From: Candidatus Delongbacteria bacterium
GTDB taxonomy: Bacteria > CAIWAD01
DNA: 54,430 bases
Direction of reading: 5' to 3'
Assembly (NCBI GenBank): GCA_041675285.1
Contig: JBAYTZ010000021.1
Span: 1-54,430 of the forward strand
The notes beneath the pieces were generated by a model. The model made no database searches. It saw only the letters and a program-made list of their open reading frames with translations, and was not told the origin of the DNA. Of the stretch, positions 42,245-51,028 are shown piece after piece. A program made the position numbers and the translations under genes. Each line of letters starts with the position of its first letter. The first letter of the stretch is position 1.

Positions 42245-42555
42245 AAGTGCTCTGGTTCTATGTCTTCGAGTTCCATCCGGACTCCACACGCAAGCAGCCC
42301 ATCGGAGCTTGGATCTGGGTGGATGGGGCTCTGGACTACGTCTTCGATCCAGCCTATCCGGAGGATGAGGCAATTCCGTCGGACCTCATCAATCGCATGT
42401 TGGAAGCAGGGGTGAGGTCAATCAATCAAGCTGCCTTCGAATATTGGCAAACGCACCTAGGCTATTTCCGTAGCTCTAGTCAAGTTTATGAAGAGGAAGT
42501 ATCAAATCTAAAGGGATTCGCTTCAAAGATTTCCTCTGCGCTATTGGGATCTTAG
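42241..42555 (+). CDS. Unknown protein with an AT-rich second half
   Basis: A 104-residue protein from GTG 42241 overlapping the previous stop. Its first half (VLWFYVFEFHPDS, GAWIWVDGALDYVF) has phage-like codons; from about 42410 onward the DNA turns AT-rich with AAA/TTT codons, so the gene may span a recombination junction. It converges with the KAP gene 21 bases away without a clear terminator. Function unknown. Confidence 0.55.
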   Translation: MKVLWFYVFEFHPDSTRKQPIGAWIWVDGALDYVFDPAYPEDEAIPSDLINRMLEAGVRSINQAAFEYWQTHLGYFRSSSQVYEEEVSNLKGFASKISSALLGS

Positions 42556-42576
42556 TGAATTCAGTTGGCCACCCAT

Positions 42577-45500
42577 CTACTCATCAGTTTGTGGAGATTC
42601 TAGATCACCCAAATGAATCCCTAGGATATCTGCTAATTCTTGCCGAAGGTCTCGGATTGACGCGGTGTCGGAATCAGGCGGTGATTCGACAAGCTCCTGT
42701 ACTCTGCGCTTGAAGTCTTCTACAGCGCTTATGTCGGGATGAGAGGTGAAAAAACCAATATTAGATCTTAGAAAACTGATCATCCACTGATAACCACTGA
42801 TATTTCCAGATTTAATTATCGATGTAAAAAGTCCAGGAATCGCATTTCGCTCACTAAGAACCTCAATGTGTGCAAGCTCTTGACCGTAAAAATTGAAGAA
42901 CGCCTCAGAAAGCTGACCGTTCGAAAGTGCGGCATCACTGAGAAGGTCTCGCCGAAATACTTTTCTTGAATCTTCATGAAGATGTGATAAAATCTGCTGC
43001 CAGTGACTTGGATTAAGATACGAAGGTTCTATTCTGCCGGCAGCTGTCTCGCGAGCATGCCATATTAATGCATCTTGAAATTCATGGCCTAGAGTGAATT
43101 CTACATTTGCTGAATTTAATTCAACTAACAATTCAGCGAGATTTGATTCTGTCTCGAGTTCATTTTGCCAGCTTCTACCAGCTATTCCTTTCAGACCGGT
43201 AATACAAAATTGTTCAAGCTCTGCTCCTGCACCATTGCTAATCATTAAAGCATACAATGAACCTCGATTTGAAACGAAATCGTTCTTTGCAAGGAAACTC
43301 ACAAGTTGCGTCTTTTCCCGTAACAAAGTTGCAAACGACTCTAATTTCGTCTCTGTTGGCACCTCCGATACCAAATCCCAATTCTCAACGACAGCTTCAG
43401 GAGGGAAAAATAAGCTAAAATCACTTGTAGTAGCTGCAAATCGCAGGCACTTCAAAACAAGCGGTTTTAATGCTTCATTATTACCAACAAGATCATAAAG
43501 AAGTGTTGCCTCATTATGTCCTGCAATGTATCCAATTATAGCAGAGGCGAACTCATCGGTAGGCTCGACGACTAATTGTGTAGCTATTCGATGTCCAGCT
43601 GCAGAATTGCCGGTCCCAGGAGGTGAGGAAATGTTTGGATCAAATTCAAGATATAGAATTAGCAATTGTGCAGCCGTATGTATATTGGTGCCTTTCCCCT
43701 TTGGTAGTACAGTATGAAGATGATGTAATAGATATCCTGATGTAGCTAGGGAAGAAATAGCTGTTACTGCATCATTATCTTCTAATCGTAGATTTGAAAG
43801 TAGTGAAAGAAGAGGATCAATAGTTGACGACGCAAGCGGTTCAATTGTCTCAAGCTTAGTTTTAGTTGTAGTTATAATAGCTTTCCAGTCAGTGATAACG
43901 CTCAGCTTTCGAATTACAGGTACGGCTTCAACAAGATCGTTCAAGTCAGTTTCATTGGAAATGGTTGTACAAATAACATCATTTACTTCATCTTGCGAAA
44001 CGTTCGACTTAAAGGCGCTCAAAATGTGATCGTTCAGATTAAAACGGGCCATACAATGACACGTTTGCAGTGTCATATCGGCTGGCTCCAATAACGGTAT
44101 TCTATCATCTGCACGCGGGAAACGTCCAAGATCATCTAGTGTCGTTAATACGGAAACAATCGTAACAACCCAATCTTCAGGAAATGTTTCCTTCTTTTCG
44201 CTTGGTTCAATCGAAGATAATGTTGTAAGTATGTGTTGTACAACTGGTTGATCAGGGCATAGGCGACAGATAGCTGATAGTCCTTGTCCTAAATCTATGC
44301 TAAGAGGACGCCATTTGCTTACCAGAATCACTGCGTTTCTAAGATTGGTTAAAGTTTGCACTTTCATTGGACATTTATCGTTGCCAACGATGTTTGAATT
44401 ATAAAGGCAAAGAGCTGCTTTAGCCAATTTTGATGATTCAATTTCTGACCATTGACTAAAATCAATTGACTCTAGAGTTTCCCAAAGGCCTGGTGTCGAA
44501 GATTGCATGTTAAGTGCTTCAGCATTGCCCTGCTCCAAAGTGTTCGTAAGTGGGTCATGAAGAAGAAGTTGACGTGCTTCGGGCACTGTAGTGTTGAACG
44601 CAAGAGCTGCAAGATTGTCTGCGATCTCTTTACTAAGAAGATCAATGACCTCCTTGTGTGGAACGTCATGGTTTAATAATTTAGTAGTAACGTCATTACG
44701 TTCGATCCCTAATAGGACATAATATGCAATATCTGATAGCGGGATTTCGTGATGCCATTGTCTGTGAATACCGCCAATGTCATTAATGAACAACTTGATA
44801 TTGCGTGGTGTTGGCTTATATTTCGTCTCTTTTAAATGCCATGAATATAAACGATATATGACGTGAAATTCACTTGAGTCATGATCAGGAAACGCTTCTA
44901 CCAACCAATTATTTAAATAGGCTCTCCAGTTTGAAACAAGTATTGGAGGTACTGAGAGGCGAAGTTGAAAGGTTTTTCCTATAAAAGATGATGCAAGGTC
45001 TTTTATTCCATCATCATCATTCCAAAGACGGCCTAATCCGTTGGGATCGTAGGGCACGACAATCCAAAAGCGATTGAACCAGCTCAACGAATTACTCTCG
45101 TTGAGTTGTAAAAAGGTTCGGAGAGATGCCCAAATCGAAAGGGCATCTTTAGGAGTGACGCGATCTAAGTTGTCAACTACTAAAACAACGCGACGGCTGG
45201 AAAAATTTGTATCAAGTGCGGCCGTCATCAGCTCGACAAATAATGTTTGGAATTCTATTGAAGTAGGATCTGATGTTTCTATCGCCTCTGATTTAGTATT
45301 GGTAGTTGATCCTTTGATTAAAATAGCCCATGTTTCCTCGTTAGATCCAAATATCTTATTAGCTAGAAGAAGAAAAAGAGGTGCCAGACTAATCAATAAG
45401 CCAATCAAAAACCGCCAAGCAATGGGTAGATCGATATCTGGAATCAAATGAACTGTATTGTTTAGTGAAGAGCTAAAAAGTGCATAACCGATAGGAACTA

Positions 45501-45927
45501 ATAAAGTAGTTATAATAAGCCATTTGGCAAAAGAAGTGAGACGCGGGGAAGTGGTTGTTTCTGATGTTTTTTTCCTTTTTGTGAGAAATTCCTTTTTTTC
45601 ATTCCAGAAATTGTGGTCTATCCATCCCGCAACGTCAAGCGACTTAATAAGAGTTTCAATAAAGCTGCGCCGTAGAGGATCACCTTCGTGAGACCATGCA
45701 TCGAAAACTACAAAACGTAGGTCTGGGTCCGATTCAACTGCTTTACGAAGTAGATTGACTACTGTTGATTTCCCGGAACCCCATCCGCCCTCTAGACCTA
45801 TTGCCTTTCCTCCTGGTTCCGTGAGGACTAGATCCGCCAAAGCAGATGCAATTTTCTGATGAGAGCCAAAGGCGTCCTCATCAGCCGGAGCATCGGTAAT
45901 GAGTCTTGTGCGGCATTCGGAACTCAT
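42577..45927 (-). CDS. KAP-family P-loop NTPase with two transmembrane segments
   Basis: A 1116-residue AT-rich gene on the minus strand; GAGG sits six bases before ATG. Walker A GLEGGWGSGKS (K53), Walker B VVLVVDNLD (D252), and two membrane helices between them (about 133-153 and 169-190), the hallmark of KAP NTPases. The long C-terminal part is helical repeat-like. Known: KAP includes the phage-exclusion protein PifA. Likely role: a membrane-tethered abortive-infection ATPase. Its base composition is unlike both neighbours, so it is an acquired insert in the head gene cluster. Confidence 0.85.
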   Translation of the reverse strand: MSSECRTRLITDAPADEDAFGSHQKIASALADLVLTEPGGKAIGLEGGWGSGKSTVVNLLRKAVESDPDLRFVVFDAWSHEGDPLRRSFIETLIKSLDVAGWIDHNFWNEKKEFLTKRKKTSETTTSPRLTSFAKWLIITTLLVPIGYALFSSSLNNTVHLIPDIDLPIAWRFLIGLLISLAPLFLLLANKIFGSNEETWAILIKGSTTNTKSEAIETSDPTSIEFQTLFVELMTAALDTNFSSRRVVLVVDNLDRVTPKDALSIWASLRTFLQLNESNSLSWFNRFWIVVPYDPNGLGRLWNDDDGIKDLASSFIGKTFQLRLSVPPILVSNWRAYLNNWLVEAFPDHDSSEFHVIYRLYSWHLKETKYKPTPRNIKLFINDIGGIHRQWHHEIPLSDIAYYVLLGIERNDVTTKLLNHDVPHKEVIDLLSKEIADNLAALAFNTTVPEARQLLLHDPLTNTLEQGNAEALNMQSSTPGLWETLESIDFSQWSEIESSKLAKAALCLYNSNIVGNDKCPMKVQTLTNLRNAVILVSKWRPLSIDLGQGLSAICRLCPDQPVVQHILTTLSSIEPSEKKETFPEDWVVTIVSVLTTLDDLGRFPRADDRIPLLEPADMTLQTCHCMARFNLNDHILSAFKSNVSQDEVNDVICTTISNETDLNDLVEAVPVIRKLSVITDWKAIITTTKTKLETIEPLASSTIDPLLSLLSNLRLEDNDAVTAISSLATSGYLLHHLHTVLPKGKGTNIHTAAQLLILYLEFDPNISSPPGTGNSAAGHRIATQLVVEPTDEFASAIIGYIAGHNEATLLYDLVGNNEALKPLVLKCLRFAATTSDFSLFFPPEAVVENWDLVSEVPTETKLESFATLLREKTQLVSFLAKNDFVSNRGSLYALMISNGAGAELEQFCITGLKGIAGRSWQNELETESNLAELLVELNSANVEFTLGHEFQDALIWHARETAAGRIEPSYLNPSHWQQILSHLHEDSRKVFRRDLLSDAALSNGQLSEAFFNFYGQELAHIEVLSERNAIPGLFTSIIKSGNISGYQWMISFLRSNIGFFTSHPDISAVEDFKRRVQELVESPPDSDTASIRDLRQELADILGIHLGDLESPQTDE

Positions 45928-46251
45928 TGCAGCCTCGTTTAGAAAAAGGTACTTTGTGTTGGAGCCAAACTATGTCGAAGTAGCCAGCGTGTAGACTCTG
46001 AAGTTCCATTTAGAAAACAGCAAAAAAGAGCAGACGGGAAATGAAAAAATGAGCATGAGATGCAGCTAGTCTGACCAAGTACGCTGCTGAGCAAAATAGC
46101 GTTCGGAGGAAGTCGCCGCTACATGTTCGCCATTGCGAACGAAGAATTATTCAGTAGTCGCTGACAATATTCTCCATTTCAGCATCGGCTCGCCCTCTTG
46201 GGTGGAAGATCGCTTCCGTGGATCCAAGAATTTACGGGGACGAGCATATCC
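45928..46251 (+). other. Upstream region of the KAP gene
   Basis: No gene is seen. AT-rich, as is the KAP gene, until about 46190. The KAP ribosome binding site is at its left end; no convincing -35/-10 pair was found on either strand. Confidence 0.4.
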
Positions 46252-46443
46252 TTCCTGAACGTCGAAGCCGCCCTCTTCCCCGAGCTAGGTCCAGTTGCCC
46301 GAGGCTCAGGTGTTCCAACTCACGACGTCCAGTATATCGGAAACAAGCGCAAACTGCTGTACTGGATCCGCAAGCAACTTCCCGAGGGGATGAAGACCAC
46401 TGTTGACGCCTTCGCCGGCGGCGGCAGCATCAGTCACATGCTG
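46252..46443 (+). pseudogene. Truncated copy of the 5-prime end of the dam gene
   Basis: 192 bases match 46563-46754 with no gaps; by my count 151 of 192 are identical (79%), differences mostly at third codon positions. It encodes FLNVEAALFPELGP ... VQYIGNKRKLLYWIRKQ ... DAFAGGGSISHML, the motif I region of the Dam enzyme, then loses homology. It is a remnant of a related phage's dam gene left beside the KAP insert. An open frame continues past it to 46569, but the added sequence is not methyltransferase. Confidence 0.85.
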
Positions 46444-46556
46444 AGTTTTGTGGCATTGGTGCAAGAGTCAATCCCCGATGATTTTCTACCACTTCTTGAC
46501 ATACCCTCTCGGACAGGCGACCGTGTCCCCCGACTGATTCAAGTCGCGGGACCGCC

Positions 46557-49133
46557 ATGCAATTCCTGACCGTCGAAGCCGCCCTATTCCCTGAACTGAG
46601 CCTGAGCGCCCAGGGCGCTGGCGCGCCGACGCATGGCGTCCAGTACATCGGGAACAAGCGCAAGCTGCTGGACTGGATCCGCGAGCAGATTCCTGAGGGC
46701 GTGAAGACGGTAGTGGACGCCTTCGCCGGCGGCGGCAGCGTCAGCTACATGCTGAAGCGCGAGGGCTTTGCCGTCCACTCCAACGACAGCCTGCATTGGC
46801 CCCATCACATCGCCCGGGCCATCCTCGTCAACCAGACCGAGATTGTGACGGATGAGGAGATTGAGGCCCTCTGCCAGCCCAATCCCAAGGCCGGCACCTT
46901 CGTCCGGGACCACTACGCCGGCAAGTTCTGGAAGCCAGAAATCCACGGCGTCATCGATGAAGTGCGCGAGAATATCGATGACCTCTCCGGCTTCAAGAAG
47001 GACCTGGCATTGGCGGCCCTGGGCGCCACCATGCTCTCAGCCCGCGGTTGGTTTCCCCAGTTCACCACCAGTAAGGTCAGTGAGGACGGCTACTCGCCCG
47101 AGCAGTTCCATAAGCGGCTGGGCGAGGTCATCCGCAGGCTGAACTCGATGGTGCTGGACGGACCCGCTTGCACGGCGCAGCGCCTGGACGTGCGCGAGTT
47201 CCTGCCCAAGGTGAAGGCCGACCTGGCCTACTTCGATCCGCCCTACGTGACCGAGTTCAGCGCCGCCAACTACAGCGCCAACTACCACGTGGTGGACGCC
47301 GTGATGGTGAAGGGCGAAGGCCGCACGCCCAACACCGACAGCGTCACACGGATGGAAAAGACCCAGGGCGACCTGACCAAGGCCAACATCGCGGCCTTCT
47401 TCCAGGAAGTCTTCGCCGCGGCCGAGCACATCCCGGACTGGATCCTCTCCTACCGCGACCACAGCTATCCCACCGAAGCCGAGCTGCAGGAGGTCTTTGA
47501 GAAGGCCGGGCGTGAGTTCCGCCTGGAGACGAAGGACTTCTCCTACGGCAGCCTGGCTGGCAAGCGCCGGGACGAGGAGCCGGCCAAGGCCAAGGAATAC
47601 CTGTTCGTGGGGACGGCGAAGAAGGCTCAGGACGAAGCGCAAAAGGAGGATCCCGTGCAGGACCCAAAGGTCGTGGACGCCGAGGCCGTCAATGAATTGG
47701 CGGCAGTCGCCGCGTTGACCCGCCTGAAGGCGCGTCTGGACGCTGGCCGGTTGGTGGCCGTGTCAGAGGCGAAGCCCGAGGGCGGCGAAGATCACGAGAT
47801 CGCCTTCGTGCTGTGTCACGCCGGCACCAACAAGAATGGCGACCACTTCACGGTGGTGGAGCTGAAGGCGGCGGCCCCCAGCGCGGCCGGCACCAAGATC
47901 AACCTCAAGCACGGCCAGAAGGCCCAGGACATCGTGGGCAAGACGGAGAGTGCGGCCTACGAGGAGACGGAGGGCGGCCGCGTCGTCTGCGCGGGAAAGC
48001 TCTTCACGGGCAGTGACGAGCTGGCGGCCAAGGCCAGGAAGCTCATCCACGAGGAGCTGATCACCAAGGTCTCGATGGAGTGCTCGTATGCCAAGGGCGA
48101 GTGCTCGATCTGTGGGCACACGCACGTGGCCGTGGCGGACCGCTGCGAGCACCTGAAGAAGTCCAAGGGCCAGCAGCTCGATGGCAAGGACGTCTTCGAG
48201 ATCCTGCACGGCGTGACCTTCACGGGCGCGGGGCTGCTGGAGGGCTACGAGCCCGCTGACCCCAAGGCCGACATCACGTCGATGGCCTGGGAACCGGACG
48301 GCCTGATGCGCGCCTTCTCGTACGGCGGCGAGCTGGCCAGGCAACCGGACCGGCCCGAAACCATGCGCCAGGTCCTGATCCAGCAGGAGATCCGGGACGA
48401 CCTCTGGCGCACGCAGGACGCCTTTCACACGGTCATCAGCACGCTGGTCGACCAGTTCGCGGCCGAGGCCGCGTCGCTGGACGAGATCGGCGCCAAGATC
48501 CGCCAGGCCGCCGGCGACACGGCGGATCGCGTGATCCAAATCCTGACCACCATCAGCAAGGAGACGGGAGCCATGGACCCGAAGACGGAGCAGGCGGCCT
48601 CGCAGAAGGCCCTGAAGGACATGAGCCACGAGGAGCTCTTGAAGCACGCCGAGGAGCTGGCGGGCCTCAACACGGACCTGGCCGGCAAGGTCCAGGCGGC
48701 GGAGGTCGAGAAAGCCAAGAGCGCGGCCCTCCAGGCGGCCGAGGCGCTGGTGGCGCTGATGGAGAAGAAGGGCAGGGCCTTCGCCGATCCCGCCGCGCGC
48801 CAGGCGGAGGTGGACAAGCTGGCAGCCCTCTCCGACGAGGCCCGGAAGGCCGTGGCGGACACCTGGAGCGCCCTGCCCGACAAGGCGGGTGACAAGTCCG
48901 GCGTGCCGGCCAAGGAAACCCCGGCGGGCGGCGAGGGCGGCGGCGAGGGCGCGCAGGCGGCCACGGCCGCGGGCGGCGGGGCACTCAGGGCCAACGCCGG
49001 CCTGACGCCGGCCACGGGTGGCGACCCCACGCCCCAGGACCTCAAGACCAAGCTCACCGTGGGCTTTCAGGCCGCCTACGAGGAGCGCGTGGCGCGCGAG
49101 CGTGGCGAGGCGACCGGCGGCGGGACCGAGTAA
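46557..49133 (+). CDS. dam: Dam methyltransferase fused in frame to capsid protease and scaffold
   Basis: A 858-residue open frame. Residues 1-350 are an N6-adenine methyltransferase of the D12/Dam class: QYIGNKRKLL, FAGGGS (56-61) and FDPPY (D227-Y230). Residues about 405-600 resemble a Mu-type prohead protease: NKNGDHFTV, KINLKHGQ, CAGKLFTG, KVSMECSYAKGECSICG. From 673 on it is an acidic, alanine-rich coiled coil typical of scaffolds. Strong ribosome binding sites precede GTG 47655 and ATG 48573 in frame, so protease and scaffold are probably also made alone. Whether full-length fusion accumulates is unknown. It immediately precedes the capsid genes. Confidence 0.82.
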   Translation: MQFLTVEAALFPELSLSAQGAGAPTHGVQYIGNKRKLLDWIREQIPEGVKTVVDAFAGGGSVSYMLKREGFAVHSNDSLHWPHHIARAILVNQTEIVTDEEIEALCQPNPKAGTFVRDHYAGKFWKPEIHGVIDEVRENIDDLSGFKKDLALAALGATMLSARGWFPQFTTSKVSEDGYSPEQFHKRLGEVIRRLNSMVLDGPACTAQRLDVREFLPKVKADLAYFDPPYVTEFSAANYSANYHVVDAVMVKGEGRTPNTDSVTRMEKTQGDLTKANIAAFFQEVFAAAEHIPDWILSYRDHSYPTEAELQEVFEKAGREFRLETKDFSYGSLAGKRRDEEPAKAKEYLFVGTAKKAQDEAQKEDPVQDPKVVDAEAVNELAAVAALTRLKARLDAGRLVAVSEAKPEGGEDHEIAFVLCHAGTNKNGDHFTVVELKAAAPSAAGTKINLKHGQKAQDIVGKTESAAYEETEGGRVVCAGKLFTGSDELAAKARKLIHEELITKVSMECSYAKGECSICGHTHVAVADRCEHLKKSKGQQLDGKDVFEILHGVTFTGAGLLEGYEPADPKADITSMAWEPDGLMRAFSYGGELARQPDRPETMRQVLIQQEIRDDLWRTQDAFHTVISTLVDQFAAEAASLDEIGAKIRQAAGDTADRVIQILTTISKETGAMDPKTEQAASQKALKDMSHEELLKHAEELAGLNTDLAGKVQAAEVEKAKSAALQAAEALVALMEKKGRAFADPAARQAEVDKLAALSDEARKAVADTWSALPDKAGDKSGVPAKETPAGGEGGGEGAQAATAAGGGALRANAGLTPATGGDPTPQDLKTKLTVGFQAAYEERVARERGEATGGGTE
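47641..47657 (+). promoter_or_regulatory. Internal ribosome binding site and GTG start of the protease
   Basis: AAAAGGAGG (47641-47649) stands five bases before in-frame GTG 47655 (codon 367), at the end of the methyltransferase part. It is among the best ribosome binding sites in the window. Confidence 0.65.
47655..49133 (+). CDS. Putative prohead protease-scaffold, nested product
   Basis: A 492-residue product, in frame inside the Dam fusion gene. The first 40 residues are charged linker. Protease-like blocks run from about 55 to 235 of this product (HEIAFVLCHAG, NKNGDHFTVVE, LIHEELITKVSM, GVTFTGAGLLEGYEP), then a scaffold. Known: in Mu, I/Z-type genes and in lambda C/Nu3, a protease gene carries the scaffold as an in-frame shorter product. 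Sequence similarity to a named protease family needs a profile search; layout is the main support. Confidence 0.55.
   Translation: MQDPKVVDAEAVNELAAVAALTRLKARLDAGRLVAVSEAKPEGGEDHEIAFVLCHAGTNKNGDHFTVVELKAAAPSAAGTKINLKHGQKAQDIVGKTESAAYEETEGGRVVCAGKLFTGSDELAAKARKLIHEELITKVSMECSYAKGECSICGHTHVAVADRCEHLKKSKGQQLDGKDVFEILHGVTFTGAGLLEGYEPADPKADITSMAWEPDGLMRAFSYGGELARQPDRPETMRQVLIQQEIRDDLWRTQDAFHTVISTLVDQFAAEAASLDEIGAKIRQAAGDTADRVIQILTTISKETGAMDPKTEQAASQKALKDMSHEELLKHAEELAGLNTDLAGKVQAAEVEKAKSAALQAAEALVALMEKKGRAFADPAARQAEVDKLAALSDEARKAVADTWSALPDKAGDKSGVPAKETPAGGEGGGEGAQAATAAGGGALRANAGLTPATGGDPTPQDLKTKLTVGFQAAYEERVARERGEATGGGTE
48558..48575 (+). promoter_or_regulatory. Internal ribosome binding site and ATG start of the scaffold
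   Basis: AAGGAG (48558-48563) lies nine bases before in-frame ATG 48573 (codon 673), where sequence turns from protease to coiled coil. It parallels lambda Nu3 inside gene C. Confidence 0.65.
48573..49133 (+). CDS. Putative capsid scaffolding protein, nested product
   Basis: A 186-residue acidic protein starting MDPKTEQAASQK. It is alanine/glutamate-rich coiled coil through about residue 110 (HEELLKHAEELAGLN, KSAALQAAEALVAL), then a Gly/Ala/Pro linker, then a basic-amphipathic tail (LKTKLTVGFQAAYEERVARE) that would bind capsid protein. That plan, its place just before decoration and capsid genes, and the strong internal start support a scaffold. Confidence 0.6.
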   Translation: MDPKTEQAASQKALKDMSHEELLKHAEELAGLNTDLAGKVQAAEVEKAKSAALQAAEALVALMEKKGRAFADPAARQAEVDKLAALSDEARKAVADTWSALPDKAGDKSGVPAKETPAGGEGGGEGAQAATAAGGGALRANAGLTPATGGDPTPQDLKTKLTVGFQAAYEERVARERGEATGGGTE

Positions 49134-49187
49134 CTACTCCCGACCCGGAGATGCCGGGACGGTCAACGAAGAGACAAGGAGCGAAGC

Positions 49188-49583
49188 ATGTACAACAACT
49201 CCCATCCCGGCATCGAGTACGGCGACGGCGTCCTCAAGGGGCCGGGCACGCCGGGCCAGGTGCTCAAGAGCGTCGGCAACAACGAGTTCTCGGTGGTCTC
49301 GAATGCCGCCGATGTGCCGGCGGGCATCCTGAAGCGCGCCGACAAGAACTGCGCCTTGCAGGGCGCGACGGAGACGACCCCTTGTGTCGTCGACACGGGG
49401 ACCTTCGTCTTCCAGACGGACCAGTTCTCGGGCACGCCGGCCTTTGGCAACAACCTCACCTTCGACGCCACCACGGCCAAGCTGAAGGAGGCGGTGGCGA
49501 CGAACAAGATCGTGGGCCGCGTGCTGTCCGTCGACGGAGCGGAGATCTCCGTCCTGTGGACGAACCACGGCTTGGTGGCCTAA
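49188..49583 (+). CDS. Putative head decoration protein
   Basis: A 131-residue protein behind AAGGAG. It is glycine/threonine-rich beta sequence (GVLKGPGTPGQVLKSVG, GILKRADKNCALQG, TGTFVFQTD). Size, composition and location between scaffold and major capsid genes fit a decoration (HDPD/gpD-like) protein. Direct family resemblance is weak, so a minor head protein is the alternative. Confidence 0.55.
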   Translation: MYNNSHPGIEYGDGVLKGPGTPGQVLKSVGNNEFSVVSNAADVPAGILKRADKNCALQGATETTPCVVDTGTFVFQTDQFSGTPAFGNNLTFDATTAKLKEAVATNKIVGRVLSVDGAEISVLWTNHGLVA

Positions 49584-49619
49584 ACCCAGCCAGCAGGCTG
49601 AAAGCAGGAGACAACCCAC

Positions 49620-50483
49620 GTGAAGACGCACTCGACGAAGGACCCGCAGTTCATGGCCGCCATGGCGGTCCTGATGGCCGAGGCTCTGGGCAGGGAGAAT
49701 GGCCTCTACGCCCTGGCCGAGGCCATCGCCCCGGTGATCAAGATGGACATCGAGCGCAAGAACATCGTGCCCCTGGTCCTGACCGAGCACACGCTCAAGG
49801 CCGGGCAGGAGGCCAAGTACCAGAAACGCGCGGCGCTCCGGGCGCACTACATCGGTGTGGGCGGCCAGCCCCACCAGCAGGAGGTGAACGCGGACACGGA
49901 GGTGTCCTTCCCGATCTTCCGCATCCACGCCAACCCTGAGGTCGATGTCAGCGATCTGGCCAACGGCAACATCGGCGCCATCACCGACATGCAGACCGAT
50001 GCCGCCAGCGCCATCCGCAACAAGCTCAACGCCAAGGTGGTGGACCTCCTGTCCGCCGCGGCGGCCACACTGCCCACCACCAACGTGGTCAACGTGACGG
50101 GCGGCAAGCTCACCGACACGGCGCTCTTCACGGCCATCGGGCGCATCAACGACCTGGAACTGACGCCGCGCTTCCTCTTGATCCGCGGCAGCCGCATCAT
50201 CGACCTGAAGGACTTCAACCTGGATCCCGAATCGCGGCGCGAGTTCGTCGAGAAGGGCATCCTCAACCGCCTGCAGGGCGCGGGTCTGATCAACAGCGCG
50301 TCCATGAAGACGGACGAGGTGATCCTCATCCCGGACATGGAGGTGGGCAAGTACGCCATCCGCACGGCCCTGCAGGTGGACCCGCAGAAGCAGGGCTTCA
50401 AGGTGGGCTTCCTGACCTGGCAGGAGTGCGCCATGGGCATCACGCGCCCCGACCTGGTCTTCAAGGTCACCATCTCGGCGTAG
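49620..50483 (+). CDS. Major capsid protein
   Basis: A 287-residue protein from GTG 49620 with AGGAG ten bases upstream. An N-terminal helical segment (MAAMAVLMAEALGRENG) precedes the beta-rich body with HK97-fold style features: an E-loop-like ALRAHYIGVGG, a long helix (DMQTDAASAIRNKLNAKVVDLL), and the spine/strand end DEVILIPDMEVGKYAIRTA ... FKVTISA. It follows scaffold and decoration genes and precedes connectors. Confidence 0.7.
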   Translation: MKTHSTKDPQFMAAMAVLMAEALGRENGLYALAEAIAPVIKMDIERKNIVPLVLTEHTLKAGQEAKYQKRAALRAHYIGVGGQPHQQEVNADTEVSFPIFRIHANPEVDVSDLANGNIGAITDMQTDAASAIRNKLNAKVVDLLSAAAATLPTTNVVNVTGGKLTDTALFTAIGRINDLELTPRFLLIRGSRIIDLKDFNLDPESRREFVEKGILNRLQGAGLINSASMKTDEVILIPDMEVGKYAIRTALQVDPQKQGFKVGFLTWQECAMGITRPDLVFKVTISA

Positions 50484-50503
50484 CCCGAGAACGTGGACAA
50501 CGC

Positions 50504-50533
50504 GGCCGGCCGGAGGTGCGCTTTCGGCCGGCC
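50504..50533 (+). terminator. GC hairpin downstream of the capsid gene
   Basis: GGCCGGCCG (50504-50512) pairs with CGGCCGGCC (50525-50533) around a 12-base loop, followed by CTCTCTCT. It could attenuate transcription beyond the capsid gene; no pure T run. Confidence 0.45.
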
Positions 50534-50553
50534 CTCTCTCTCACGGAGGACTC

Positions 50554-51021
50554 ATGTTCCAGGTGAAGGCCAGGACCTCGACGGTGGTGATCGGCGAACA
50601 CGTCCTGCACGTGGACCGGCCCGTCTGCTACCCGGAGAGCGTGCCGCCCGAGGTAGCGGCGCGGACGGATCTGGTGGAGATTACGGAGCTGCTCGAAGCC
50701 GACGGCGTGGATCACGCTGGCGCCACGGCTGTCACGGATGCCACGGGTGACGCAGGGATTGCCGGCGCTGGCACGGCGATCGGCGAGCCGGCTGCCGACC
50801 TGTCCAGCCCAGTTGACACCTCGGTCTCTGGCGCGCTGGATGATGCGGCCCTCGCCGGCGTGACTCTCCTGCACGTGGAGGGTGGCGAAGAGGACGAGGA
50901 CGCCGGGGCAGACCCCTTGCAGCCTCCCGATCCCTTCGCCGACGAGGCGACGGGCGCGCTGGCTGAACCGTCTGCCCCTGCACGGAAGACGACCCGGACC
51001 GCTTCCGGTGGCCGGCGGTAG
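50554..51021 (+). CDS. Unknown head protein, acidic and disordered
   Basis: A 155-residue protein with GGAGG before ATG. The first 45 residues are folded-looking (TVVIGEHVLHVDRPVCYP), the rest is Ala/Asp/Gly-rich and probably disordered, with an internal PPDPFADEA resembling the early proteins' D-P-F motif. It sits between capsid and connector genes. A head fibre or small minor head protein is possible; no family recognised. Confidence 0.5.
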   Translation: MFQVKARTSTVVIGEHVLHVDRPVCYPESVPPEVAARTDLVEITELLEADGVDHAGATAVTDATGDAGIAGAGTAIGEPAADLSSPVDTSVSGALDDAALAGVTLLHVEGGEEDEDAGADPLQPPDPFADEATGALAEPSAPARKTTRTASGGRR

Positions 51022-51028
51022 CTGACCT

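Noticed and set aside
46198..46569. Full 123-codon open frame around the truncated dam copy
   Set aside because: Only the 192-base core resembles the methyltransferase; the flanks do not, and downstream motifs are missing.
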